A stretch of 64,000 nucleotides of DNA from Zhuqueibacter pondensis (lineage in GTDB: Bacteria > Zhuqueibacterota > Zhuqueibacteria > Zhuqueibacterales > Zhuqueibacteraceae), in assembly GCA_034505955.1 (NCBI GenBank), contig JAPDQK010000031.1, positions 4,976-68,975 of the forward strand, in the 5' to 3' direction. The translations under genes were made by a program, and so were the position numbers. The notes below the pieces were generated by a model. It was not told where the DNA came from and ran no database searches. It saw nothing but the letters and a program-made list of their open reading frames with translations. Shown piece by piece: positions 36,947-45,269 of the stretch (its first letter is position 1; every line of letters begins with the position of its first letter).

Positions 36947-37343
36947 CAACGCGAAAGCACTCTTACAAAAAGCGGCAAATGATTTGATAGCGGCACAAGC
37001 CACAATGGCCACAGGGCAAGCGCTGGATACTGTCTGCTTTCATGCCCAGCAAGCCGTTGAGAAGAGCTTGAAGGCGATACTTGCGCTGCATGACGTAGAA
37101 TATCCGCGACGACACGATTTGGCTGAATTGATAGAGCTGGTCAAGCCGCGTTTAGCGGAGATTGCGCTCTATGAAAATCGCATCAACAGCTTGACCCCTT
37201 TCGCCGTGGAAATTCGATATGACACCGCATTCGATCCAACAAGTGAAGAGGCCAATGAAGCGGTGAACCTCGCCGTGGAGTTTCACATATTTATCAGCAA
37301 AATTGTCGAATCCTCGCGCCCCGATATCCAAAGGACCACCTAG
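36930..37343 (+). CDS. HEPN domain protein (toxin-like partner of MNT)
   Basis: A 137-residue all-helical protein of the HEPN family, recognised by FHAQQAVEKSLKAILAL (about 37-53) followed by RRHDLAELIELV. HEPN proteins are often RNases. The ribonuclease motif R-x4-6-H is not found anywhere in this protein: no Arg is followed by His at that spacing. So RNase activity is not supported by sequence, and a nucleotide-binding or regulatory role is possible. AAGGTAAGG lies upstream of the ATG inside the MNT gene. The pair is a typical mobile defence or stress module. Confidence 0.82.
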   Translation: MKTPIDNAKALLQKAANDLIAAQATMATGQALDTVCFHAQQAVEKSLKAILALHDVEYPRRHDLAELIELVKPRLAEIALYENRINSLTPFAVEIRYDTAFDPTSEEANEAVNLAVEFHIFISKIVESSRPDIQRTT

Positions 37344-37837
37344 GGCTTGAAAACAAGATTGCGACGAGTAAACCTCCAGCCTATTTTACCTTTACCGAAG
37401 CGAGTTTTTTGTTTTGACAATCAATGCGCACGATATAATGTCAGAGCGGACTTGGGGAAGTTCATCAGCAAAACGTTCTTTTAGAAGTACGCGCCCCCAA
37501 CGGGCATGACTTCAGAAGCGTAGCCGGTGGCTATCGCCACTTTGATTGAATAAGATTCCAGCTTGAACCGATGATCACCGGCTACACCCATCGAGATTTA
37601 GTTTCGCAAATATTTTTGACAGACGAACGGCCTATCTCTTCGGCCCTGCCTTTCTCACCTCAATCGGACATTCCGCCTCGAACTTCTTGAAGTTCTCAAT
37701 GAAGCGTAAATCCCTGGTGATTCAGTACAGCTCGCAGTTCTTTTGCTTCCTGCGCAATTCGGTGGAATATGATCAGGGCCATCACATAAATATACACGGG
37801 AAATGAGGCAATCGGTGGTCAAGTTCTTCCGCTGCCA
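37344..37837. other. Intergenic region with a possible gene remnant
   Basis: The gap between the HEPN gene and the CHASE2-kinase gene has no intact gene. A minus-strand stretch at 37632-37772 looks coding-like apart from an in-frame stop and is listed separately. The rest shows nothing I recognise. Confidence 0.45.
37632..37772 (-). pseudogene. Possible gene remnant with an in-frame TGA
   Basis: Read on the minus strand, the frame gives STELRRKQKNCELY, then a TGA at 37722-37724, then ITRDLRFIENFKKFEAECP and a TAG. The composition (charged, amphipathic) looks like real protein, and the TGA could have replaced TGG. No start codon or ribosome site is visible and no family is recognised. It may be the tail of a decayed gene or chance. 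Confidence 0.22.
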
Positions 37838-40051
37838 TTACAGTTTCTGCAACTCTGTCAAGGCACAAACAGCGCTCAATGCTTCGGCAAACGCCTTGGC
37901 GGTCGAAAAACGTTTGGCCTTGTCTTTGGCCATCGCTTGCACGAGCACGGCATCGAGCGCTGGGGACAATGCGGGATTGAGATCGGAGACCAGAATCGGC
38001 ATCTGCGAGAGTATACGGTTGGAAATGGTCGCGATCGATTCGCCCAGAAACGGTCGATGGCCGGTGGCCATTTCATAAACGATCACGCCGAGCGAAAAAA
38101 TGTCGGATTGGCCGTCGACTTTTTCGCCGCGAATTTGCTCGGGCGACATGTAACTTGGCGTTCCCAACACCGCGCCCTCCTGCGTCAACGTCGAGTACGC
38201 CACATGCGCAATGCCGAAGTCCATCACTTTTACCACGCCGTCGTTGGTGATCATGATATTCGCCGGCTTGATGTCGCGATGCACGACACCGTTGCGATGC
38301 GCGTAATCGAGCGCCTCGCAAATCGGCATGACGAGACGGCAGATCTCTTCCAGCGGCAGCGGCGCGCGTTTGGCGATAATTTGCTCGAGGGTTTCACCTT
38401 CCAGAAATTCCATTGCGATAAACGAGTACGGCCCGGCCTCATCGGCTTGGTAAATGGTAACAATGTTGGGATGACTCAGCGCACCGGCGGCTTGCGCTTC
38501 GCGGAGAAAACGTTGGCGCAGACGTTCACCGCCGATCTCCGCCATGTCGGTACGAATCGTTTTGATCGCCACCCGGCGATTGATGGTGGGATCATAGCCC
38601 TCATAAATTTTGCCCATGGCGCCGGCGCCAATCTCGCCGATGATGTCGAAGCGTCCGAGGCGCACCAGTTGTCCCCGGGTGTCGGTGAGCACGACTTTTG
38701 TCTCGGCGCCGAGTGCAAAGACACGGTGACGATGCAGCCCCAGTTGTTTTCGGAGCAGCGCGGTTATCCCGCCGGTGGTTATCACCGCGAGAATCATCCC
38801 CATGCTTTTGAACCAAATGTGGCCGAGTGTGAAAAATCCGAACGCGCTCACCCACGCCAGCAGCACCAGTGCCAATAACGCGACGCCCACATACAATCGT
38901 GGTAAACGCAACGCTGCAAACGCCGCCACCAACCCGAAGACCAACAGCGCCAAAAGCTCGACAATCTCGACAGCGGCATGACGGATCAACAACTCCTGCT
39001 GCAAAATGTTCGAGATCGAAGTCGCGAGCTTTTCAACACCGGGCAGACGAGTGGCAAATGGCGTTTGCAAAAAATCTTGCGTTCCGGCCGCAGTCACACC
39101 AATGCAAACTAATTTACCGGCAAGTTTTGGAGTCTCCTGTAGTAAAACGGTGGCAGCAGAAGTTTGCGGAAAAGCACCGGTGGCACCATAGTAATTAATC
39201 AAACTCCAACCACGTCGATCCGTGGGCACAAGGATTTCGCCGATTTGAATGCCGGCACCGACTTTAACCTGCACCTGCGCCCGCGTCAGTTGCAAGTAAT
39301 TCATCACCGCTTGCACGGGCAACGACGGGAAGTATGACTCCCCATAACGCACAATCTGCGCCTCCCAACGGATCGTCGCATCGCCAAAGTGTTCTTCCGG
39401 AAAAAGATTGATGTGACCACCGGGTCGACTCGCCGCCAGCAATGCGGCAGCCGAATAGTGGATGGCTCCGGCTGTGACTGGCGGATAACTGGAAAATTTT
39501 CCGGGAAAGTCAAACAGCAGGTAAGCGCTCGCCGCCAGATTTTCTGGGAGCACAACTGTTTCCACACGCCTGCCCAAATCTGAAAAATAATAGGGGAACA
39601 GCACTTTCCCGGAAGCGGCGGCAACGTCCGCCAGCGCCTGGGTACCGGCAGCATCTTCCGGTTTATCCGGCAGCATGAGATCACAAACCACCAACTTGGG
39701 ATTGCCGGCTACAATGCGCTCGAGCAGTTGCGCCAGCTTCTGGCGCGGCCATGGCCAGCCTCCGACTTCTTGCAGGCTGCGATCATCAATCGTGACGAGA
39801 TGAATGCGTTTGTCCGGCGCGATCGGTCCGCGCAGTCGAAAGAAAAGATCGAGATTGCTTCGCTCCAGGCGCTCGAAATTTTCGGCAAGAGGAACGAGGT
39901 GAAGATGAATCATCGCCACCAGCAGGAGGACCGCGCTCCCGGCAATCAACGGCAACCGGTTTCGCACCAAATGGGAGTGGCCGCGCGAAATTTTTGCGGG
40001 ACGCGACGAAAGAGATTCTGACGGCGCGGGATTCACGTTAACGTTCGGCAT
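37838..40051 (-). CDS. CHASE2 domain serine/threonine protein kinase
   Basis: A 737-residue membrane kinase. One membrane helix (about 33-50) leads to an extracytoplasmic CHASE2 domain (LDLFFRLRGPIAPDKRIHLVTIDD; GGWPWPR), then three membrane helices (about 360-450). The cytoplasmic kinase (about 460-720) has the glycine loop IGEIGAGAMGKIYEG, VAIKTIR, HRDIKPANIM (about 590), DFG and GTPSYMSPEQ, so it should be active. The start at ATG 40051 overlaps the stop of the upstream LysM-FecR gene by 14 bp with no Shine-Dalgarno site, which means translational coupling. An upstream start at 40150 would run deep into that gene. Likely role: envelope signal to protein phosphorylation. Confidence 0.9.
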   Translation of the reverse strand: MPNVNVNPAPSESLSSRPAKISRGHSHLVRNRLPLIAGSAVLLLVAMIHLHLVPLAENFERLERSNLDLFFRLRGPIAPDKRIHLVTIDDRSLQEVGGWPWPRQKLAQLLERIVAGNPKLVVCDLMLPDKPEDAAGTQALADVAAASGKVLFPYYFSDLGRRVETVVLPENLAASAYLLFDFPGKFSSYPPVTAGAIHYSAAALLAASRPGGHINLFPEEHFGDATIRWEAQIVRYGESYFPSLPVQAVMNYLQLTRAQVQVKVGAGIQIGEILVPTDRRGWSLINYYGATGAFPQTSAATVLLQETPKLAGKLVCIGVTAAGTQDFLQTPFATRLPGVEKLATSISNILQQELLIRHAAVEIVELLALLVFGLVAAFAALRLPRLYVGVALLALVLLAWVSAFGFFTLGHIWFKSMGMILAVITTGGITALLRKQLGLHRHRVFALGAETKVVLTDTRGQLVRLGRFDIIGEIGAGAMGKIYEGYDPTINRRVAIKTIRTDMAEIGGERLRQRFLREAQAAGALSHPNIVTIYQADEAGPYSFIAMEFLEGETLEQIIAKRAPLPLEEICRLVMPICEALDYAHRNGVVHRDIKPANIMITNDGVVKVMDFGIAHVAYSTLTQEGAVLGTPSYMSPEQIRGEKVDGQSDIFSLGVIVYEMATGHRPFLGESIATISNRILSQMPILVSDLNPALSPALDAVLVQAMAKDKAKRFSTAKAFAEALSAVCALTELQKL

Positions 40052-41021
40052 CGAGATCGCGATCGCGTTGTTGGTTCCATCGCACCCAATCGAGGTCCGC
40101 GCCGTGATCGACAAAACGACTCGGCTCGGAGGAACGGCCATCCCGGCCAATCACTACTTGTTGCTGCGCGCGCACCAACTTGACCCAGGTTTCCAAAGGG
40201 ACCCGTTGCGGCCCGGGAACCTGTTGCGGCGGTGGCACTTGTTGCGGCGGACCGACTTGTTGCGGACGAATGAGACTGCTGCCGCCGCGCACTTCCACCG
40301 TGCCTTCATAAACCCGCACATTGGTTGTACTGTCGGCGGCAACGGTGGCGCGATAAGCCGTGCCTTGCACACCGGCAATCGCGGTCGGGAATTTGACCTC
40401 GACTTTGGGCTGGCGGCTGAAAATTTTGGTGACGCGTGTCCACAACGAACCCAAAGAAAGATCGAACTGGGCTTGTGCCGGTGGTGCATGGGCATGGAGT
40501 GTTTGGGCGCGCAAGAGTTTGGTAATTTTCAAATGTGAATTGGCGGCAAGACGCATGACGCTGCGATTATCCAACACCAATTCAGCCCGTGCCTTTGCGC
40601 CGGTTTGGATTTCATCGCCGGGACCCAAAAACAAATTCGGTTGCACTGGAATAAAATCACCCTGGTTGCCACGACGATATTGCACCGGTCCATCGTAAAA
40701 AGTGACAACTGCCTGCAGCGCTGCGGTGCGAAGCTGCTCCGAACTCGGCTCCGGCGCCGAGCGCAGGGGAAAAATCAACGAGTCGCCGGGATGAATCAGG
40801 TTGAGGTTGGCGAGGTGAGAATTGGCCTGTTTCAAAACCGTGAACAGCGAATCATTGAAAAAACCGTAATAGCGCACGGCAAGATAACTCACCGTATCGC
40901 CACGGCGAACAATGAACGTCTTGTGGGAAATTGGTGAGTGGCTGGAGAACATAAAGGGGGAGACAAGAATGCCAGTCACCACCAGCAGAGATCTAAACAT
41001 TGGCGGAGATTGGGATCTCAT
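40038..41021 (-). CDS. LysM-FecR domain envelope protein
   Basis: A 327-residue exported protein. Residues 1-30 hold a signal or anchor helix (FRSLLVVTGILVSPFMFSS). A LysM domain (about 34-86; FIVRRGDTVSYLAVRYYG) should bind peptidoglycan. A FecR domain (about 105-245) follows, with GPGDEIQTGAKARAELVL and IAGVQGTAYRATV, as in sensors that relay envelope signals. A Pro/Gln-rich stretch with four QQV/QRV repeats (about 250-275) follows, then a charged tail. Its stop overlaps the start of the CHASE2 kinase gene, so the two products are likely partners. No strong ribosome site is seen at ATG 41021; ATG 41000 is an alternative. Confidence 0.85.
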   Translation of the reverse strand: MRSQSPPMFRSLLVVTGILVSPFMFSSHSPISHKTFIVRRGDTVSYLAVRYYGFFNDSLFTVLKQANSHLANLNLIHPGDSLIFPLRSAPEPSSEQLRTAALQAVVTFYDGPVQYRRGNQGDFIPVQPNLFLGPGDEIQTGAKARAELVLDNRSVMRLAANSHLKITKLLRAQTLHAHAPPAQAQFDLSLGSLWTRVTKIFSRQPKVEVKFPTAIAGVQGTAYRATVAADSTTNVRVYEGTVEVRGGSSLIRPQQVGPPQQVPPPQQVPGPQRVPLETWVKLVRAQQQVVIGRDGRSSEPSRFVDHGADLDWVRWNQQRDRDLDAER

Positions 41022-41970
41022 AATACTGTAATTTGGTAAATTTTCTCGTGCTTTTTAAAATAATGTTCGCAAACAGTTTTTTTGTCTGCCTGCGCCCGCA
41101 GGTTCCGTTTGGAATAATGAAACGGACTTCGTCTTGACTTCCCGGCAAGAAGCCACAACAGGTGTCCACTCAATGACAGTGGATGACTCAGAAAAGTTCA
41201 CCGTGCTCGTATGTCAGCCATCGAACAACACATAAACCGGCATCTGCATTGGCAGGCACGTGTTTGAGTTTGCGAAGAGTATTCTTGCGCAGATACAGTC
41301 CGGAACAAAACGCTTGCCACAGGTCATGTGGACGGTGATAAAGGCCACCCCGTATTCAAACTCACGCCCTTCATGTGTATCGAAATGCCAACCGCTCACC
41401 TCGAAGTATACTGGTTTAGGGTAATTCTTGTATGCTACCAAACTCGTCTGTCATTCTGGAAGAATCTTTTTTAGCATCAAGTAAAACGTTAGAAATTCAG
41501 GCTTTACTTCATGCGTAAAAAGATTCCTCCTGAAAGACATCGCAGTAAAATTTTCACCCTAAACGAGTATAGAGACTGGTTTTGGGCTTGGCGCTTTTAG
41601 AATCGTCAATACTAATGGTGAGACACTCAGGATTGGCGCGTTTTGGTTCTCTTCCAACACCCGGCGCGTGAGCGGATGCAAACAACAGCGCCGGAGGTCT
41701 TGAACCTCCCATGAGCTGCAGGTGAAAAAATCCGTGAACGGGGATTGAGCCGTTGCATTCGGGATCAAACGATTGAGCTTGGCAATCGTCCTTGTGCCAG
41801 TGCAGGCCAAATCGACCTCGCTGAAATTCTTGAGATGGCGTTGCCGCGGCTCACTCAAATGCAATTTGAGAAAGAACAAAATTTTGCCGGCGCACAGAAA
41901 ATATAGGTCGCGCAAGAGACAAAAGCAAGAACAAGGTTTTGTCAAATGCGAGACCGGCTTTGACTTCTTT
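41022..41970. other. Intergenic region with a family A element and unassigned frames
   Basis: This 0.95-kb gap has a family A element (41407-41571). A minus-strand frame at 41214-41441 begins inside that element, and another at 41559-41945 ends inside it. Neither has a ribosome site or known domain, so both are left out as genes. They could be pieces of an older gene split by the element. Confidence 0.45.
41407..41571 (+). mobile_element. Family A MITE-like element, copy 3 (165 bp)
   Basis: Terminal repeats TATACTGGTTTAGGGT and ACCCTAAACGAGTATA with TA edges, as in copies 1 and 2. It is shorter because part of the inner palindrome (the ACTGCGTCC..GGGCGTAG arms) is missing. Confidence 0.75.
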
Positions 41971-42825
41971 TCAATTCTTGATCACCAAATACAACCCGCC
42001 AGCGACACGAACCACATCCAGGATCGGTCGCGCCCATTTCGATAATTCAATGCGATGATCGCGGCCATGCAGGTCAAAAATAACGATGCCATCATTTCTG
42101 TATTGTCTCTTGTAATCGAACCAGACATTGTGCAGCGATTTGTCATAAACAATATTCTGAATAAACCAGTAAATCATCACCGAGCCGATCATCCTGACTG
42201 CATAGCGTTTTATTGTTACTTTTCTCTGGCCAAACTCCATGCCCGCGGCAAAGCCTGAAGTCAGGTAGCCGAGATGTGCGAGATTTTTGATAAAATGCCA
42301 ATGCCGGTAATTTGCATTGAAAATATAACTCTGGTGATTGGGCGCATCCTGAATCGCATCCTGATAATGATCGAAAAAAGCCGCCCACCAAAAGGCACCC
42401 AGCCCCAGCCATTTGAGTAACGAAGAGGATTGGCGTTGAGCCGAGGAACTGCTCGATGGCAATATCAAAGAACTCCATGGTAAAATTGATGCATCCAAAG
42501 GAGTAAAGCAAGCAATTTGTTTCAACGACGGTTGCGTCGCAGGAAGACCGTGCGTTCCGAAATACAGCAGATTGATGGGAACGGGATCGGGCTCGCAAAA
42601 CTTATATTGAATGGAAAAGGGATGACGTTGAGATTTCAGGCTGAGCTGAGGATGCCGACGCGTATTTTCCCCGGGAATCGCGGGTTGTTGAAAAAAACAG
42701 ACAGCGGTTGAAATGAGTGTCGTTGATGAATCTGTTGAAACAATCTGCGGTCTTGAGTAGGTGGCTCCTGTGCTCGCCAACAACCAGAGCGATATTAACC
42801 GGAGAAAGACCTCGAACGCTTTCAT
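41971..42825 (-). CDS. Hypothetical protein with membrane segments
   Basis: A 284-residue protein I do not recognise. The N-terminus (MKAFEVFLRLISLWLLASTG) is a signal or anchor helix. A polar, serine-rich region runs to about 150, then come hydrophobic segments near LKWLGLGAFWWAAFFDHYQD and VRMIGSVMIYWFIQNIVYD. The tail (WARPILDVVRVAGGLYLVI) is also hydrophobic. Aromatic residues are frequent between the segments, which may mean a small envelope protein. The start is placed at ATG 42825, with GGA 7 nt upstream; an in-frame start at 42906 is possible. It stands alone between repeat-rich gaps, so context gives no function. Confidence 0.5.
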   Translation of the reverse strand: MKAFEVFLRLISLWLLASTGATYSRPQIVSTDSSTTLISTAVCFFQQPAIPGENTRRHPQLSLKSQRHPFSIQYKFCEPDPVPINLLYFGTHGLPATQPSLKQIACFTPLDASILPWSSLILPSSSSSAQRQSSSLLKWLGLGAFWWAAFFDHYQDAIQDAPNHQSYIFNANYRHWHFIKNLAHLGYLTSGFAAGMEFGQRKVTIKRYAVRMIGSVMIYWFIQNIVYDKSLHNVWFDYKRQYRNDGIVIFDLHGRDHRIELSKWARPILDVVRVAGGLYLVIKN

Positions 42826-42980
42826 AGTTGATTCCATGACAAGTAAGAGTTGAATTGAAGGCGTAACAAATGAAAACAATATACGAAACCGAAGAAAAAT
42901 TTCCAAGTACGCAATGAAGGTTTGAGTAATTCCCTCGGTGATTGGTGGATCATATAGCCTGCCCCGTCATGCCTGCCCCC

Positions 42981-43019
42981 CCTACGGGCGTAGCCTACGG
43001 GCGTAGCCTACGGGCGTAG
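42981..43019 (+). repeat. 13-bp tandem repeat, three units
   Basis: The unit CCTACGGGCGTAG occurs three times without a break. Each unit holds the near-palindrome CTACGGGCGTAG, the same motif seen in arms of repeat families A, C and D, so it was probably expanded by slippage from one of them. Confidence 0.8.
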
Positions 43020-43211
43020 CCAGCCGCAGGCCGGGGCTCGTAAGCATCTTCATTAACATGAGCAATGTTCTTGTACTTAAGAAGATTCCCTACGGGCGTA
43101 GCCTTCGGACGCAGTCTTTACACAATGACAGGCGTGGGAATTATCCATTCCCCCAGTAAGCGAGGCATTACAGGGTTGACATTGAAGCAGGAGCTAATTA
43201 TCTTTCTCTAA

Positions 43212-43313
43212 AAAGTGTTCGAGAAGTCGACTTTTGTTCAGTCCCAGAGGCCACGCCCGTAGCTTACGGGCGTAGCCTCTGGGCGTGGTCATCGGGACTT
43301 TTCAAATACGCTC
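43212..43313 (+). repeat. Inverted-repeat family C, full copy (about 102 bp)
   Basis: The outer arms are GTGTTCGAGAAGTC and GACTTTTCAAATACGC. Inside, CCACGCCC pairs with GGGCGTGG around a TACGGGCGTA core, giving a long hairpin. The left arm matches 1330-1385. Confidence 0.65.
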
Positions 43314-43360
43314 CAAGATCATTAAAGATTGCATGATGAATTTTACTTCATGGCGATTTT

Positions 43361-44674
43361 ATGTTTTCCGCTCATTATCATTGTCTCAACCATTGCCTCG
43401 GTGAATACCGCCTCGATACCATCATCTACAACTGTCCGCATTGTGGTGATCTGCTCGAAGTGCGACACGATCTCGATGCACTGCGGCAAAAATCTGCCGC
43501 GGAATGGAAGATGCTATTCGATCAGCGTTATCGGGGCATGCAATGGCCGTACAACTTCGGCGTTTGGGGCAAAAAAGAATGGGTTAATCCCCACGTTGCC
43601 GACGAGAATATCGTCTCGCTCGGTGAAGGCGGCACGCATCTGTTTCGCGCCGAACGTTTTGGCAAATGGATCGGCCTGGACAATCTTTGGGTGAAGCAAT
43701 GCGGCAACAGCCACACCGGCTCGTTCAAAGATTTGGGCATGACCGTGCTTGTTTCGCAAGTCAGGCAGATCCTTGCCAACGGCAAAAAGATTCGTGCCGT
43801 GGTTTGTGCTTCCACTGGCGACACCTCGGCCTCGCTGGCGGCGTATTGTGCGGCCGCCGGCATTCCCGCGGTGGTTTTATTACCTAAAGAGAAGATCAGT
43901 CCCGCACAGCTCATCCAGCCCATCGCCAACGGCGCATTGACGCTGGCGCTTGATACGGATTTCGATGGTTGCATGGCGATTGTGAAAGAGTTGGCCAGGC
44001 GACCGGATATCTATCTTGCCAACTCGATGAACTCGCTGCGTCTCGAAGGACAGAAAACCATCTCGATCGAGATCACGCAACAACTCGGTTGGGAAGCACC
44101 GGACTGGGTGATCGTGCCCGGCGGCAATCTCGGCAACATCTCCGCCATTGGCCGAGGCTTTCTCATGATGCGTGATCTCGGCTTGATTGATTGCCTGCCG
44201 CGACTCGTCTGCGCACAGGCCGAAAAAGCCAATCCATTGTATGAAAGCTACAAAACCGGCTTTCGCGAATTCCATCCCAGGAAGGCCGCGCCGACAGTCG
44301 CGAGCGCCATTCAAATCGGTAATCCCGTGAGTGTAAAAAGAGCCATCGCAATGCTGAAAGAGTTTGATGGCATCGTCGAACAGGCGAGCGAGGACGAACT
44401 TGTCAACGCCGCGGCACTCGGCGACAAAGCTGGACTCTTCAACTGTCCGCACACCGGCGTCGCGCTGGCGGCGCTCATCAAACTCATCGAGCGTGGTGAG
44501 ATCAAAAGGAATCATCGCGTGGTGGTGATCTCGACGGCGAACGGTCTGAAGTTTCCAGAGTTCAAAGTGCGTTACCATCTCGGGCAGTTGGCGGAAGTGA
44601 AACCGCGACACCGCAACGGCCTGGTGGAGGTTCCGGCAGATTTGGAGATGGTGATGGAAGCGATCGCGCGATAA
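43361..44674 (+). CDS. thrC: Threonine synthase
   Basis: This PLP enzyme makes threonine from O-phosphohomoserine. The 437 residues include an N-terminal zinc-ribbon (C8, C12, C25, C28), as in many bacterial ThrC of the longer type. The PLP lysine lies in SHTGSFKDLGM (about 122), and the cofactor loop VVCASTGDTSASLAAYCAAAG and the glycine-rich PGGNLGNISAI are present. Related fold-II enzymes (cysteate synthase, threonine dehydratase) are less likely given the whole pattern. No strong ribosome site precedes ATG 43361. No other threonine-pathway gene is near. Confidence 0.92.
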   Translation: MFSAHYHCLNHCLGEYRLDTIIYNCPHCGDLLEVRHDLDALRQKSAAEWKMLFDQRYRGMQWPYNFGVWGKKEWVNPHVADENIVSLGEGGTHLFRAERFGKWIGLDNLWVKQCGNSHTGSFKDLGMTVLVSQVRQILANGKKIRAVVCASTGDTSASLAAYCAAAGIPAVVLLPKEKISPAQLIQPIANGALTLALDTDFDGCMAIVKELARRPDIYLANSMNSLRLEGQKTISIEITQQLGWEAPDWVIVPGGNLGNISAIGRGFLMMRDLGLIDCLPRLVCAQAEKANPLYESYKTGFREFHPRKAAPTVASAIQIGNPVSVKRAIAMLKEFDGIVEQASEDELVNAAALGDKAGLFNCPHTGVALAALIKLIERGEIKRNHRVVVISTANGLKFPEFKVRYHLGQLAEVKPRHRNGLVEVPADLEMVMEAIAR

Positions 44675-44755
44675 CAGGCTGATTATGAAAAAGCTTGACT
44701 TTTGCCAGGAATTTTCTAATTTTTAGGATGAACATTTTCTCAAAAAGAATCAGCC

Positions 44756-44968
44756 ATGATCTACATTCAGATACCAGAAAAACAGGATGCCAAAGGACTC
44801 TATGTGCTGATGACCAATGGCACTGTAAAATGCTTGCCGGACAACGTTTACATTATCAACAAGGATCAGCTCAAACTGCTTGATAAACATAAGATTCGTT
44901 ATAAACGGCTCAAGCCAGGGGATGTGAAGCTTACTGAGCCAAAGGCCTATGGCAATGAGGAAATATGA
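44756..44968 (+). CDS. Small hypothetical protein, first of an overlapping pair
   Basis: A 70-residue protein beginning MIYIQIPEKQDAKGLYVLMT, with alternating polar and hydrophobic residues that suggest a small beta fold. I recognise no family. It lies 81 bp after threonine synthase, and its 3' end overlaps the next gene by 14 bp, so the two are cotranslated. A weak TTGACT..TAATTT pair lies upstream (44695-44722). Confidence 0.55.
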   Translation: MIYIQIPEKQDAKGLYVLMTNGTVKCLPDNVYIINKDQLKLLDKHKIRYKRLKPGDVKLTEPKAYGNEEI

Positions 44969-45269
44969 GGTTTATCTGCCCATCAAGTACAATGATGGGA
45001 CAGACATTGAGCCGGAAAAATTTCGTCAAGTTAAAGTTGAGCTTTCGGCGATATTTGGTGGTCTCACTATGAGCCCCGTGGCTGCACCTTTTGAGGGGAT
45101 ATGGATTCATCAAGGAGTTGAATATCGGGATATGGTCATCAAGCTGGAGATTATCACTTCTGATGATGAAAAAATTGAAAAATTTTTCAGAGATTACAAG
45201 GAAATACTCAAAGAGGTTTTTCAGCAAAAAGAAATTTTAATAACCATTCAGGAAGTACGAACTCTTTAA
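44955..45269 (+). CDS. Small hypothetical protein, second of an overlapping pair
   Basis: A 104-residue soluble protein (MRKYEVYLPIKYNDGTDIEP at the start) with a C-terminal charged helix (DDEKIEKFFRDYKEILKEVF). No family recognised. ATG 44955 is chosen because AAAGG lies 9 nt upstream; ATG 44949 is only 3 nt from it. It overlaps the preceding small gene by 14 bp, the way toxin-antitoxin pairs often do, but nothing else supports that idea. Its stop overlaps the DUF3810 gene's stop by 4 bp (convergent). Confidence 0.6.
   Translation: MRKYEVYLPIKYNDGTDIEPEKFRQVKVELSAIFGGLTMSPVAAPFEGIWIHQGVEYRDMVIKLEIITSDDEKIEKFFRDYKEILKEVFQQKEILITIQEVRTL

Larger units (their letters stand above)
42826..43360. 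other. Repeat-rich intergenic region
   Basis: The divergent gap upstream of threonine synthase holds a 13-bp tandem repeat (42981-43019), family D-like pieces (43083-43135) and a full family C hairpin (43212-43313). I see no gene. Confidence 0.6.

Noticed and set aside
40051..40150. Longer N-terminus for the CHASE2 kinase (start 40150)
   Set aside because: It would overlap the LysM-FecR gene by 113 bp in another frame and adds residues unlike any CHASE2 protein. The 14-bp overlap start at 40051 is better.
41214..41441. 75-codon minus-strand frame
   Set aside because: It begins inside a family A element, so its start codon comes from the repeat. A real gene fragment downstream cannot be excluded.
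41559..41945. 128-codon minus-strand frame
   Set aside because: Its 3' end runs into the terminal repeat of a family A element and it has no recognisable domain or ribosome site.
42981..43019. CRISPR-like array
   Set aside because: The 13-bp units are directly joined without spacers, so this is a simple tandem repeat.
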